Shown here piece by piece: positions 45,366-54,811 of a DNA stretch of 64,000 bases (within the stretch, counting starts at the first letter, position 1; the number at the start of each line of letters is the position of its first letter). Below the pieces are notes generated by a model. That model was not told the DNA's origin, did not search any database, and saw only the letters and a program-made list of their open reading frames with translations. The position numbers were made by a program, and so were the translations under genes. The stretch comes from Stropharia rugosoannulata (taxonomy: Eukaryota > Basidiomycota > Agaricomycetes > Agaricales > Strophariaceae): contig JANCIK010000008.1 of the NCBI GenBank assembly GCA_028532985.1, positions 2,914,001-2,978,000 on the forward strand, written 5' to 3'.

Positions 45366-46442
45366 ATGGCAGGTATTCCCAGTACAGGACGATACATTAC
45401 ACCGCATCGAAGGAAGCACACACCTTCAACGATACCATTTTTACCCCCTGAAAGTGTATCCGACCCGTTTATCACTCAAACACCAGTGCGTACCCCAAAA
45501 CGCACAAAGACGAGGACACATGTGACCCCAATAAGTGCTACGCCACCGTTCCCAACAATTCCTTCGACGGAAGTTGGTTCAACGACTCCTCTGACTCTAA
45601 CAGTACATGATACAGGCTCAGCGATACCCTCGACCCCAACCGTGCATGGTACAAACGCAACGATGGCTGGTACAGACACAACGATACCTTTAACTTCAGC
45701 AGCACCTGGTGCAACGTCAACAATACATGTAACTACGGTCTTAACCATACCTGTGACCAAAAAGGTACCCACTACAACCGTATCAGTAACGGTGGACCCA
45801 ACAATAGCACCTGTGACTAGGGCATTAACCTCTGAGAGTCTGACCAACCGTGAAACATTCATTTCTTCAAACGTTCCAACACTTGGACCGAGCCCTGTAG
45901 CCGTTTCAGTTTGGGAGAAAAAGTCTTCGGTGAACGATGGACTCCTAGCAGGTGGACTTTGCACTGGGCTGGCTGTGCTCGTTGCCGTACTCTGCGTTAC
46001 AAAGTACAATAGACAACGCAAAAGAGCATTGCGTGCACAGCTCTCGGCGCAGAAAGTGCAGTCCCCATTCAATTTGTCCCCAAAAGAGTCAGATGCACTG
46101 CCCATACCTATACCAGCCTTGAACAACTGTCCCCTTCCAGTAACCGACTCTTGTGTACTTGTGGACCAGGACCAGGAAGATACGGAAAAATATGCAGACA
46201 CATACAGCAGCCCCATCACCAACCATGTGTATCAAGAAGATATGGCGAGAGCGACGGGGGACATACAGGCCCAGAGGTCAATGGAGACCTCAGACGCTGG
46301 GCGCCTTGATGAAGAGATTGTTGGATTGAGAAGTCAGCTCACAGCATTAACAAACTTTGTCCAGGCGAACGTTGGCAGTATTGTGCGCCCAACAACAAGC
46401 AGTGTTGCATCAGAATTACCCCCACAGTATCTGGAGTCATAA
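45366..46442 (+). CDS. Mucin-like single-pass membrane protein with PPxY tail (TM2)
   Basis: Single open frame of 358 residues. Residues 1-185 are an extracellular-type Ser/Thr/Pro-rich stalk with imperfect short repeats (TVHDTGSAIPSTPTVHGTNA). There is one membrane helix at about 192-213 (LLAGGLCTGLAVLVAVLCV), followed by a basic stop-transfer stretch (KYNRQRKRALRAQL). The family block QKVQSPFNLSP comes next, then a 100-residue cytosolic tail with a short coiled coil (LDEEIVGLRSQLTALTNFVQ). The end is SELPPQYLES, whose PPQY is a PPxY motif for WW domains. No cleavable signal peptide is seen, so insertion is probably by the helix itself (N-terminus outside). Paralogs are at 14756/24046 (split), 47266, 49248 and 50133. 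Rsp5-adaptor or cell-wall-sensor roles are inference only. Confidence 0.7.
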   Translation: MAGIPSTGRYITPHRRKHTPSTIPFLPPESVSDPFITQTPVRTPKRTKTRTHVTPISATPPFPTIPSTEVGSTTPLTLTVHDTGSAIPSTPTVHGTNATMAGTDTTIPLTSAAPGATSTIHVTTVLTIPVTKKVPTTTVSVTVDPTIAPVTRALTSESLTNRETFISSNVPTLGPSPVAVSVWEKKSSVNDGLLAGGLCTGLAVLVAVLCVTKYNRQRKRALRAQLSAQKVQSPFNLSPKESDALPIPIPALNNCPLPVTDSCVLVDQDQEDTEKYADTYSSPITNHVYQEDMARATGDIQAQRSMETSDAGRLDEEIVGLRSQLTALTNFVQANVGSIVRPTTSSVASELPPQYLES

Positions 46443-47110
46443 TTGTTCCATTTTGTACTTACTGATTCTGTTGCATAGTGTTGATTATAAAAATGTAGAG
46501 GGTCAAGAGGGTCAAGTTGATCAGAAGCAAGCTGAGTTTCTAACTTGGTTTAACGGTCTGCCTATTAATAGTTCGGTGGAAATGCGGCATTGTACTTAAC
46601 GACAGCCGGGGTTGACGTTGAACGTAACGCAACTTGAACGTGAACATTGAGCTTTTAACGCGTTGCATGCGACAATCACATCTTCCCATCCATCGCCATC
46701 AGTCCTCTGAGATGGGGATCTGATGAACATGAACTAGTAAAGGACCTAAGTAGAATGCGCTGAGATCAAGACTCGGACATTCTTTGCCTTGTATCGTCAC
46801 TCTCTGGAGAAATCTTCATCTCATCCTAGTACTTTGCTTCTTCGCTGGTGTCTCTATGTAACTCTGCTTGATAGGAGGACCCACAGCTCCCACAGTATGA
46901 GCATGATAATATTATTTCTCTTTATGCATCTTGAGACCAATTTACACCTTCCTGTGGGAGGTTATCAAATTGTCATACATGTCAAAAACATGTACGGCTT
47001 CAAAGATCTGTCTGTTTCTGATTCATTATAACTTGTAATAATACCCATATCAGTTACCTCATACATGCTGTTCTTACTTTCTGGCTCAGATGGATACTAT
47101 TTAGAGACAC
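46443..47110. other. Intergenic between TM2 and TM3
   Basis: No supported gene. The right end runs into the core promoter of TM3. Confidence 0.45.
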
Positions 47111-47127
47111 TGTATATAAAGGAGAGT
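47111..47127 (+). promoter_or_regulatory. TATA box of membrane protein TM3
   Basis: TGTATATAAAGGAGAGT core, preceded by CAGATGGATACTA. The same two-part arrangement occurs before TM4 (CAGATGGATACTA, then ATATGTAAAGGGGACT). A probable 5' UTR intron lies between this core and the start codon at 47266. Confidence 0.5.
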
Positions 47128-47265
47128 CTGGGTCCTGGATCATGTTCCGCCGCAGCTGCGTTGTTCTGAGAGGACACATAAAATTAATAGCAGCCGCCTA
47201 GACTCCAAAGTAAGTTGACTCAGAATATGCATGTAGAAATTCCTTATTTCTCATGACCTAGAACA

Positions 47266-48078
47266 ATGATGCTCATTACTGAAGGAGGCCCTACAGCGAT
47301 GGGCAACACCCTAGCTATGGATGGTGGTGTCACTAGCATGGACACAAGTTTAGTGCGATTTTGTTGTGAATTTGTTGAATCATCATTGACTCGGACTACA
47401 GAATCCCTGACATCAGCATCCCCAATGGTTTCAGAGAATTTCACTGCTACCATGTCTGCGAGTGGGGTCTCTTCAGCATCTCGAATACATTCGACAGGTA
47501 TTAGTTCCAGGTCAGATAATCGCGGACTCAACAATGGCGTCTTGGCATTAATTGGCTTGCTTGCGGGGTGGGTTCTTCTTACCGCCGTCATTTGTGGTGT
47601 AAGGCGTCACAGACGGCGGAAAGAAAGGCTGCATAGCCAACTTGAGGTGGAGAAAGTGCAAGAACCATTTGAACTGCCACCCAAAGACCAAAACACACCG
47701 CCTATGCGAGTTTTGAAAGGCAAATTACCTCCTGCACCTGCCAGCCCTAACACCATACTCACAGACCGGGACCGAGGCGCAGTCGAAAATTTGGAAGAAC
47801 GTGCAGAGACATCCAGCAGCCCTCGTACTACCCTTGTGGCCGAGCACGCAGAAGACGAGTTGGAGATTGCAGGGTATCCCCAAACACAGAGGTCTGTGGG
47901 TACTGAAGTTGCACGGCTTGATGAAGAGATTGTCGGATTGAGAAGACAGTTGGTGTTGTTGACAAACTTTATCCAAACAAATGGCGGTGTGCGCCCTGCA
48001 AGCAGTGCTACGTCGGAGTTGCCCCCAGAGTATCCAGAGTCGGAGAGGCCACGTACTGCTGAAAGAGATAAACATTGA
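47266..48078 (+). CDS. Mucin-like single-pass membrane protein with PPxY tail (TM3)
   Basis: Open frame of 270 residues with start MMLITEGGPTAMGNTL. The Ser/Thr-rich stalk is short (about residues 1-88, SLTSASPMVSENFTATMSAS). The membrane helix is at about 90-112 (VLALIGLLAGWVLLTAVICGV), followed by a basic stop-transfer segment RRHRRRKERLHSQL. The family block EVEKVQEPFELPP and TPPMRVLKGKLPPAPA come next. A tail follows with coiled coil LDEEIVGLRRQLVLLTNFIQ and terminus SELPPEYPESERPRTAERDK, where PPEY is the PPxY motif. It is the shortest full-length paralog and the only one besides TM2 with an undisturbed frame. Likely a plasma-membrane protein; partner and role unknown. Confidence 0.7.
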   Translation: MMLITEGGPTAMGNTLAMDGGVTSMDTSLVRFCCEFVESSLTRTTESLTSASPMVSENFTATMSASGVSSASRIHSTGISSRSDNRGLNNGVLALIGLLAGWVLLTAVICGVRRHRRRKERLHSQLEVEKVQEPFELPPKDQNTPPMRVLKGKLPPAPASPNTILTDRDRGAVENLEERAETSSSPRTTLVAEHAEDELEIAGYPQTQRSVGTEVARLDEEIVGLRRQLVLLTNFIQTNGGVRPASSATSELPPEYPESERPRTAERDKH

Positions 48079-49000
48079 CTCTACAAACCATCCGGGGTCA
48101 ACCAATTGAAATTGATCTAGCTGGGGTTGTACCGTGTAGATACACTATCAGTCTATAATTCCATGATGAATGTATAATATAGATATGAAAAAAGGCAAGA
48201 AGAAAGACAGACATCTGAGAGCTCTGGCTGGGGATAATCTTGCCCTCCCCACAGAGGTGGGCGCAGGGTGCATGATGTGTCATCATCCCTTTGACTTCCT
48301 GCCGACTAGCCACCTGAGCTCTGCGCCATGCATGCCGGCCGTCCAGTGCCACTAACGTCCGGCAGCGGCCTGCCAGCAGTTGCATCGGTGTTGAGTTGGT
48401 CCCGGAGTTTGCCGTTGCCATTTGTACTGAGCTTTAATCAGTGGTTCTGTAGCCTGTCTTCGATTCCTACTATGGGTCATTTACTGACATTCAGCACCTC
48501 AAACGTCACCATTTGACTTACTGCTAATGCTACAGCCATAGACTCTTGCCAACTCAAACATCCAAAGGTTATTAGTAGAGAAGTGTAACAAGGAGTCATT
48601 GATTTGTTCCAACGCATTGGCTCACTGGCAGTTTCCAGAGCTTCAATGACACCGGGCAGGCTTTTGGTTGGTATAGCAGTAAGCACGGAGCTAATAGCAA
48701 TACAAACTTCATGAACTGGTTAAATTGTTGTTGGCTTGCTGTGGCTATGCCATGCATTTGCGTTTTTTTTTTTTCAAATCAGATATTGGAGTTATGGTTC
48801 TCAATAGATCTGATGTACTCTGACACCGAAACTGGTGGGTATCTGTAACGGTGCATTCTCCAAAAAAAATGTATTGGATGTTTATCATGACTTCACATGC
48901 TTAACATGAGAACATACATATCATTTAGCCTCCTTGATTTCCAAGAGTATACTTATGCACATTGTTCTGACTCTAGCTGAGGGATCAGATGGATACTACA
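48079..49000. other. Intergenic between TM3 and TM4
   Basis: No supported gene. A slightly GC-richer patch lies at about 48230-48420, and a 10-nt T-run is present at about 48763-48774. Confidence 0.45.
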
Positions 49001-49004
49001 CAGA

Positions 49005-49023
49005 GATATATGTAAAGGGGACT
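49005..49023 (+). promoter_or_regulatory. TATA box of membrane protein TM4
   Basis: GATATATGTAAAGGGGACT core, with CAGATGGATACTA about 20 bp before it, as in TM3. Confidence 0.45.
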
Positions 49024-49247
49024 TTGGATCCTGCATAAAAAATTGTGCTTGTATTTCTTACTAATCCAAGTATAATACATAGAAGCACCATTATATTGGC
49101 CAGCTATGGTACTACCTTGCAACAGCTGTTGACACCACACTCCCCCAGACTCCAAGCCCTATTACTTGCGATCCCCCTCTTATTACACAACGTCCTGATT
49201 CACGGTCAACAGCGACAACACCTTCGACTATTACGGCACCCAATTCC

Positions 49248-49751
49248 TTGCGTTATCAGACATTAGTACAGAACTGTGTGCGGATCGAACAGCTCAATTC
49301 CCCGCGTCTTGATTCTACTAGTGTAACTTCCGACAGAAAGCACTCGCTTTTCCGACCTGGCTCTACAACTGGAACTACAGCTAGGTGGGCGTTATCAGCC
49401 GACGAGAGATTGCCTTTACCAAGCTATGCTCCAGGAAGCGCAACGGTTATCCCTGGAAAAGGTTCTATTGGTTTTTCTATAGCCTTCATCACAGCGTTTC
49501 CAAGTTCTGTACACGGTTCTACCACCACGATTACATCCGCGACACCCACATTCACTATGAATTCAAATCAGTCCTCTGGTCCTCCAACGCCAATGACGAA
49601 CCTGCACAACTCAGGTCCAGTCAACAGGGGTGTTCTGGCAGGTAGTTTATGTGGTGGGCTGCTTCTTCTTATGGCAATTATTTGCGTTGCAAATTGTCTT
49701 AGGCGGCGGCGACAAAGGCTACAAGGGACGCTTGCAGAACGTATTTGGTAG
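49248..49751 (+). pseudogene. Truncated mucin-like membrane protein (TM4)
   Basis: Family member that keeps the stalk (SVHGSTTTITSATPTFTMNS) and the membrane helix with its flank (VNRGVLAGSLCGGLLLLMAI, then CLRRRRQRLQGTLAERIW). It stops at 49749-49751, exactly where the QKVQ-PFN block begins in the others. The PPxY tail is therefore absent, and I found no continuation of it downstream before 49950. The N-terminal frame upstream of 49248 is also unclear. It is either a decayed copy or a natural tailless form; decay is more likely. Confidence 0.55.
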
Positions 49752-49947
49752 AAGTGATGTCTGTCAGACTTGGCTACAAGCTCCCACAGCCGTTCTGAAA
49801 ATTATTATAGGTGGGACAAATTCATTATCTGAACCCATAACGTGGATCAGAAGCGTAGAAGACTAATCTCCATATCAGCCGCCAAGGTGATGCTGCTATA
49901 CTTGTGCACAATATTCTGGACTTTGAATCAGATCTATGCTACTGGGA

Positions 49948-49966
49948 AAGTATACAAAGGAGACTC
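49948..49966 (+). promoter_or_regulatory. TATA box of membrane protein TM5
   Basis: AGTATACAAAGGAGACTCT core, matching the TATA-AAGGgGACT pattern of the TM2-TM4 cores. A likely 5' UTR intron follows (GTAAGT at 50060 to CCAG at 50117). Confidence 0.45.
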
Positions 49967-50132
49967 TGCTTCATGTAACACCAGATAACGCCTTGTGCTT
50001 TGTTTCCGCCACAACTACGCGTCGCGAGTACTGGTGTAGCTGTCTTCTGACTGCCGTACGGTAAGTCAACTACCTTAATGATATATGTGTAATTGACATG
50101 TTTCTGCTGTGGCCAGAATATGAGTAATAATA

Positions 50133-51206
50133 ATGGATTTTCGCTGGACCTGCCGGGTCTGTAAGTCACCTTACACCATACGTACGCATTGTGTGCAATT
50201 CGACCGACTCAATGTCGCGCGTAGACTGAGCCTCACTCTTCCTTTCCAAATGGCAAACCCTACAGATCAGCCGGACCCTGTTACCGACAATAGTTCTAAG
50301 TCCTCGACTCCGAGCTCTCGGAGCCCTACAGAGAATCATGTGTCTTCGACAGATCATCCTCGTCCAGCTACCGCGTTTCGTGGCGTGTCCTCTATTCAGA
50401 CTACTGCGCCGGGTGGTATAACTACGACTCAGAGCTCAAGCTCAAGCTCAAGCACTACAGATCAGCCTGGCTCTGTTACCACAACTCGTGGTATGTCTGA
50501 ATCCGCAACTCCGACTACGGATCTATCTCTGACACCCAGCACATCAAACGATGTTACTGTTTCGATTGCTCCTGGTGATACAACACTCTCTTCAGACACT
50601 CCGAGCCAGAAAACCAACACTACGCCTGGCTCAGATCAACACGGGGTCAACAGCGGCCTCCTGGCAAGCGGTTTATTTGCGGCGCTGGTGCTTCTCATTG
50701 GCATCATTTGCGGTGCGGTGTACTACAGACGGCGGAAGCAAAGGGCGCATGCACGGACTCCAGCATGGCAAGTGCAGGACCCGTTCAATGTGGATATACC
50801 ACCCACCGGGCAGAGCACACCACCTAGATGACGAGTCTATAAAGGGCGCTGGGCTCCTTTACCTCTTTTACCTGACATCGACCCACCTGTTTACGATAAT
50901 ACGGAAGAATACACAGACAGATCCGACACCGAAAAGAATCAAACTATAGCTGAAGGAGTGGAAGCGGACGTGGGGAGTGTCGAGTACACTCAGACCCCTA
51001 CATCTGCGGCGAACTCCGAGCATGTTGGGCGGCTTGACGAAGAAATTGTTGGATTGAGAAGGCAGGTGATGGTGTTGACTAGCCTGATCCAGACGAATGC
51101 CGGTGGTGCACGCACAGCAAGTAGCTTCGCCCCCGAGTCCGAACTGCCCCCAGAGTATCCGGAGTCCGAGAGACCACATAATGGCGCCAGAGGTACTAGA
51201 CTTTGA
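50133..51206 (+). pseudogene. Mucin-like membrane protein with in-frame TGA (TM5)
   Basis: One reading frame runs from 50133 to 51206 but is cut by TGA at 50829-50831. Before it: a Ser/Thr-rich stalk with loose repeats (TDQPGSVTTTRGMS and TDQPDPVTDNS), a helix at about residues 175-197 (LLASGLFAALVLLIGIICGA), a basic flank and WQVQDPFNVDIPPTGQSTPP. After it, in the same frame, come VYKGRWAPLPL (matching VLKGKLPPAP of TM3), LDEEIVGLRRQVMVLTSLIQ and SELPPEYPESERP with the PPxY motif. Homology on both sides shows the TGA sits inside the ancestral coding region, one codon pair longer than TM3. It could be a nonsense allele, a sequencing error, a small in-frame intron I do not see, or read-through. 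The true start may be 50250 (MANPTDQP). Confidence 0.6.
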
Positions 51207-51807
51207 TTTTATGCTTGCAATTTTATGCACCTATCGGACGGACTTTCCATACATCATTGGACTTCCCGCGACAGCATACACGCCGATAGATCTCACCCTC
51301 GCACATATACTCTACATACGGACCAATAAAAAGTGCTTTTGAGACAAAACCGCTACGTACATACATAGTCTGTAATTGCAGTGTCATGATGAATGTGCAA
51401 TGCAAGCATGAATGGAGAAGGCAAGAAAGCAGGGCAGATATGGAGCAGTCAAGTCGGGCGCCTAGGGCGTGCTTTTGAGTCGTCGTGTGGAGTCGTGAAC
51501 GGAACCGTAAAAATATATCAGCACTATGTAAGTGTAAGTACGAAAAGGTGGAGCTGTGGCTGAGGCCGGGGATTGTTAGGATGGCGAGTAAGTAAGCAAA
51601 CCGGCGGCTGGTAAGCGAGACGAAATGGGACAGATATAAGTATGTAGATAGATAGATAGATAGAAACGCACGTTCCACGGTGAGAACAGAAGAAGGAATA
51701 GGCCCGCTACAGTATGATTGGGGCAGGGGAGATTAAGTAGGTGATTCGAAAGAAAAGAAAGAAGAAAAAAAGAGAAAAACCAAGCACATCGGTAACCCAC
51801 ACCCACT

Positions 51808-54528
51808 CTAGCCAGACTCCATGTCGAACAGATCGTCGTCGTCGTTCCGCTCCACGACGGGCCCACTGAGTGGGCTGAGCAGACCGGAAGAGGCATACCG
51901 CCCGCCGCTGACGTTCCTTGAGAGGCCGGGCGGCGGCGGGGTTGCACCCACGCCAGTCCCAGGCGTCCCCGCGCGCGCAGCGGCAGCTGAGTACGAGAGC
52001 TTCGAGAACATCCCGTCGAGTCCTCCCAGCCCGCCCTGCGTCTGTCCCTGCTGCCCGTCCTGCGCGATTACCGCTTCCTCTTCTGGCGGAGACATCGCGA
52101 GGTGAACAGGCGGAAGCGCGTGGATGCGCGAGTACCCCGCAGCGAGGCCCTGCGGGAGACTCTGCCCTGGTGCATGGGCCTGCAACGCACGTGCGCTTGG
52201 GCTAAGGATTGTCTGGCCTTCCGCGTCGAGCCCCATGCCCAGCCCAGAGGTGGGAGCGGGCGCGTACCGCCCACGACCTGCACCCAAACCGCTGCTGAGC
52301 CCACCGCCGTACGCGCTGGTCGTCCCCTGCGCGTACGCGGCGCCCGCGCCCTGACTCGGGCTCTGGTGCAGTGTCTGTGTAAGATCGAAGGGGGATGGTG
52401 TCGTCCTGTAAGTGGTCTGCACGCCGCCGTGTGTGTGCGTGTGGAACCCGGTGCCTGATGCGCTGGAAGGCAGCCCGCCCAGAGCGGGTGCGCCGGAGTA
52501 GTTGTTCGCAAGGGAGTTGGGGTTCGTGTTCCCGCTGGTCATGCCTACTGCACCGGTGCCAGTGGAGCCTACGCCCTGACCGGCATATCCCAGCCCACCA
52601 GCGCGCAGCTGCCGCCCGATCCCGCCCATTCCCTGGGTAGCCTGCTGCTGCTTTGCCTTTGAGCTCATGTAGTGGTGATGCAGGCCAGGGAGGAACGCGG
52701 CACTCGCGTTGCTTGGGCTCAGCTGGCCGCCAAATGAAGAGGGAGCACCAACCGAGCCCACGCTTGCACTCAGCCCGTCTGCATCGAATGCGCCGTACGG
52801 GTCGAACCGCGTCGCTGTACCGGTGGCGTTGTTGTTAGCGGTGGTTGATCCGGTGGGGAAAAGGTTTCTTGTTTGTGGGGACGCAGGCAGGGCACCGCTC
52901 GTGTCCGCCCAGATAGACTTGAGGTCTCCAAGAAGGGAGGGGGCAGGCACAGAGCGGGAGTACCTGTGACCCAACCCACCGCCGTTCGTGGTCGTCGTGG
53001 TCACTGGCTGCGCAGTACTTCCCGTGCCTGCACCGCCTTCCGCGCCGGCTGCCATCCGCAACTCCCTGCTCAGCTGGCTGATCGGCTGGCCTGACTGCGT
53101 GCGGGACATTCTCCTGCTCCTCTCCTCAGGAGTAAGTAGATCCGTCAATGAACTCGGCAAAAAGTCTTCCATCTCCTCTTCCTCCACCGCGAATTCGCGC
53201 TCCCGGCTCATCCTCAGTGGCGCACGCACGCCCCGCCGCGCGGGTGCGCTCCCGCCAAAATCGTCGTACTCGATGTTGATGTCGTACTCGCCCGCAGAAA
53301 AGCCGTTGGTGAGGGAGGATGAAGTCTGGCGAGTCGAGGACATCTGTGTGCTCAAGAGACCGCTGAATGAGCCAGGCTGGGCACGAGCTGGTGAGCCTGA
53401 TACGGAATCTTGATCGGCCCACTTCCTTCCACCCATCATCGCGAGGCCGCTTCCGAGACTTGCAGCCATACCCATGTTGCCGTAACCACCTGTTCCGTAT
53501 GAGGACGGGAGGAAAACGCTCTGGGAGCCCGGAGCGGAGAAGGGCGAAGAACTGAGTAGGCCAGCGGTGGGTGTGCCCGCGGTCTGTGGCGCAGGTGAGG
53601 CAGATGCATGCTGGGCCTGGCCAATGGAGATGCCGTTCGCATGGGTGCGGGGAGAAGTACCTGGTGAGAAGGTGCCTGCGCCGTTCCCGTTTGTGCGTGT
53701 GGGGGAGGTAGGCTGGCTGGGGCGATAATTAGGAGGAGATCCGATGGGCCCGAAGTCGGCCGCTGCCGCAGGGGCAGGGGCAGGGCGGGGCGCAGAAGGG
53801 GGCAGTGCACCCTTGGAGGCTGCGGTGGCCGTCACAGCGTCATCGTTGTCGTCCTTCTGTTCGTCTCCGTCGACCTTGTCTGGCTGCTTGTTCGGGTCGT
53901 GTATGCCGTCCATCTCATCGAGGGTGGCGAACGCGGCAAAATCGGTGTCCTTGAGAGGCGGTGCAGGGGCTGAGGGGGAAATGGAGGCCTTGAGAGGGAC
54001 GCCCATGGGCGGTCTGCCGCCTGCAGTGCCTGAGGCAGGCAGCCTGGTGGGCGCAGTCGCGCCGCCGGCCAAAAGGGGGAGACGAGCTGCGCCGGGGCTG
54101 TTGCTGGCGGTGTCGCGCTTGGATCTAGCGGAGCTGGCGGTGGACCCACCCCGCGTCTTTTCGCCAGTGCCGGCAGCAGCGGCGGCGGCCTGTGCAGCCT
54201 TTTTGTTCTTGCGGTCCATGGCGAGGCTCTGGCCGGGGAGGATATGTGCGAGGGCGCATTTATGGCCAAATTTGCAGTTACCCTTTACAAACCAGGTGCA
54301 GGCCTCCTTCTGGCCGGGCTCTGTGCTTGCGCTGTGGGAGAAGGGGCAGGAGGCGCCTGCGGTGCATCCGCCGACCTTGAAGAACTTACAGGGGACATGG
54401 GAGAGATCCTTGGCTGGAGGGGGTGAGATGGGTGTGGATAAGAAGAGAAAGGACGCACTTTTTGAGGCGGCGGACTGGGCCTTTGACTTTTGTGATCTGT
54501 CGTCGGATTCGTGCTGATCTGCAGGCAT
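51808..54528 (-). CDS. CCCH zinc-finger RNA-binding-type protein (Lee1-like)
   Basis: A long frame of about 900 residues starting at 54528 (MPADQHESDDRSQKSK). An in-frame upstream ATG (54570) would add 14 residues that lack support. Two CCCH fingers lie near the N-terminus: CKFFKVGGCTAGASCPFSH and CTWFVKGNCKFGHKCALAH, both with spacing C-x7-C-x5-C-x3-H. The rest is low-complexity and disordered (Ala, Gly, Ser, Pro, Gln), with short conserved-looking islands (EEEMEDFLPSSLTDLLTPEE; YSRIHALPPVHLA). Just before the fingers, GTGCGT...CCCCCTCCAG (45 nt) is a likely in-frame intron. The paired fingers near the N-terminus plus a long disordered tail fit fungal Lee1-type proteins, probably cytoplasmic mRNA-binding regulators. 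DNA is GC-rich here compared with its neighbours. Shares a 283-bp upstream gap with the divergent reductase at 54812. Confidence 0.8.
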   Translation of the reverse strand: MPADQHESDDRSQKSKAQSAASKSASFLFLSTPISPPPAKDLSHVPCKFFKVGGCTAGASCPFSHSASTEPGQKEACTWFVKGNCKFGHKCALAHILPGQSLAMDRKNKKAAQAAAAAAGTGEKTRGGSTASSARSKRDTASNSPGAARLPLLAGGATAPTRLPASGTAGGRPPMGVPLKASISPSAPAPPLKDTDFAAFATLDEMDGIHDPNKQPDKVDGDEQKDDNDDAVTATAASKGALPPSAPRPAPAPAAAADFGPIGSPPNYRPSQPTSPTRTNGNGAGTFSPGTSPRTHANGISIGQAQHASASPAPQTAGTPTAGLLSSSPFSAPGSQSVFLPSSYGTGGYGNMGMAASLGSGLAMMGGRKWADQDSVSGSPARAQPGSFSGLLSTQMSSTRQTSSSLTNGFSAGEYDINIEYDDFGGSAPARRGVRAPLRMSREREFAVEEEEMEDFLPSSLTDLLTPEERSRRMSRTQSGQPISQLSRELRMAAGAEGGAGTGSTAQPVTTTTTNGGGLGHRYSRSVPAPSLLGDLKSIWADTSGALPASPQTRNLFPTGSTTANNNATGTATRFDPYGAFDADGLSASVGSVGAPSSFGGQLSPSNASAAFLPGLHHHYMSSKAKQQQATQGMGGIGRQLRAGGLGYAGQGVGSTGTGAVGMTSGNTNPNSLANNYSGAPALGGLPSSASGTGFHTHTHGGVQTTYRTTPSPFDLTQTLHQSPSQGAGAAYAQGTTSAYGGGLSSGLGAGRGRYAPAPTSGLGMGLDAEGQTILSPSARALQAHAPGQSLPQGLAAGYSRIHALPPVHLAMSPPEEEAVIAQDGQQGQTQGGLGGLDGMFSKLSYSAAAARAGTPGTGVGATPPPPGLSRNVSGGRYASSGLLSPLSGPVVERNDDDDLFDMESG

Positions 54529-54811
54529 TGTGGTATCGCTCCAGGAGCAACAAAACGAATTTGTCCCCATCCCACACCACGTGAGATCACGTAAGCGCCA
54601 TGGGCACTCCCTGCCATTTGGGGCAGATAAGATCCACTAGTCAATCTGATAACACCGTTCTTATCAGATAACTCTTCTTTCCCCTATTCTTAGCTACGCT
54701 GCACACTGCAACGCCTCTTCTCCTCCCATTCCCGGTCATATTATCCGCTACTTTCCCATCTCTCGATGCTCATCCTTAAAAGCACGGCATGCCCTCCATT
54801 CCACCACCAAA

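Noticed and set aside
51918..54517. Several long open frames on the + strand and in other minus frames opposite the CCCH gene
   Set aside because: They are shadows of a GC-rich coding region; they are Arg/Pro/Ala-rich, have no domain, and the minus frame has two perfect CCCH fingers.
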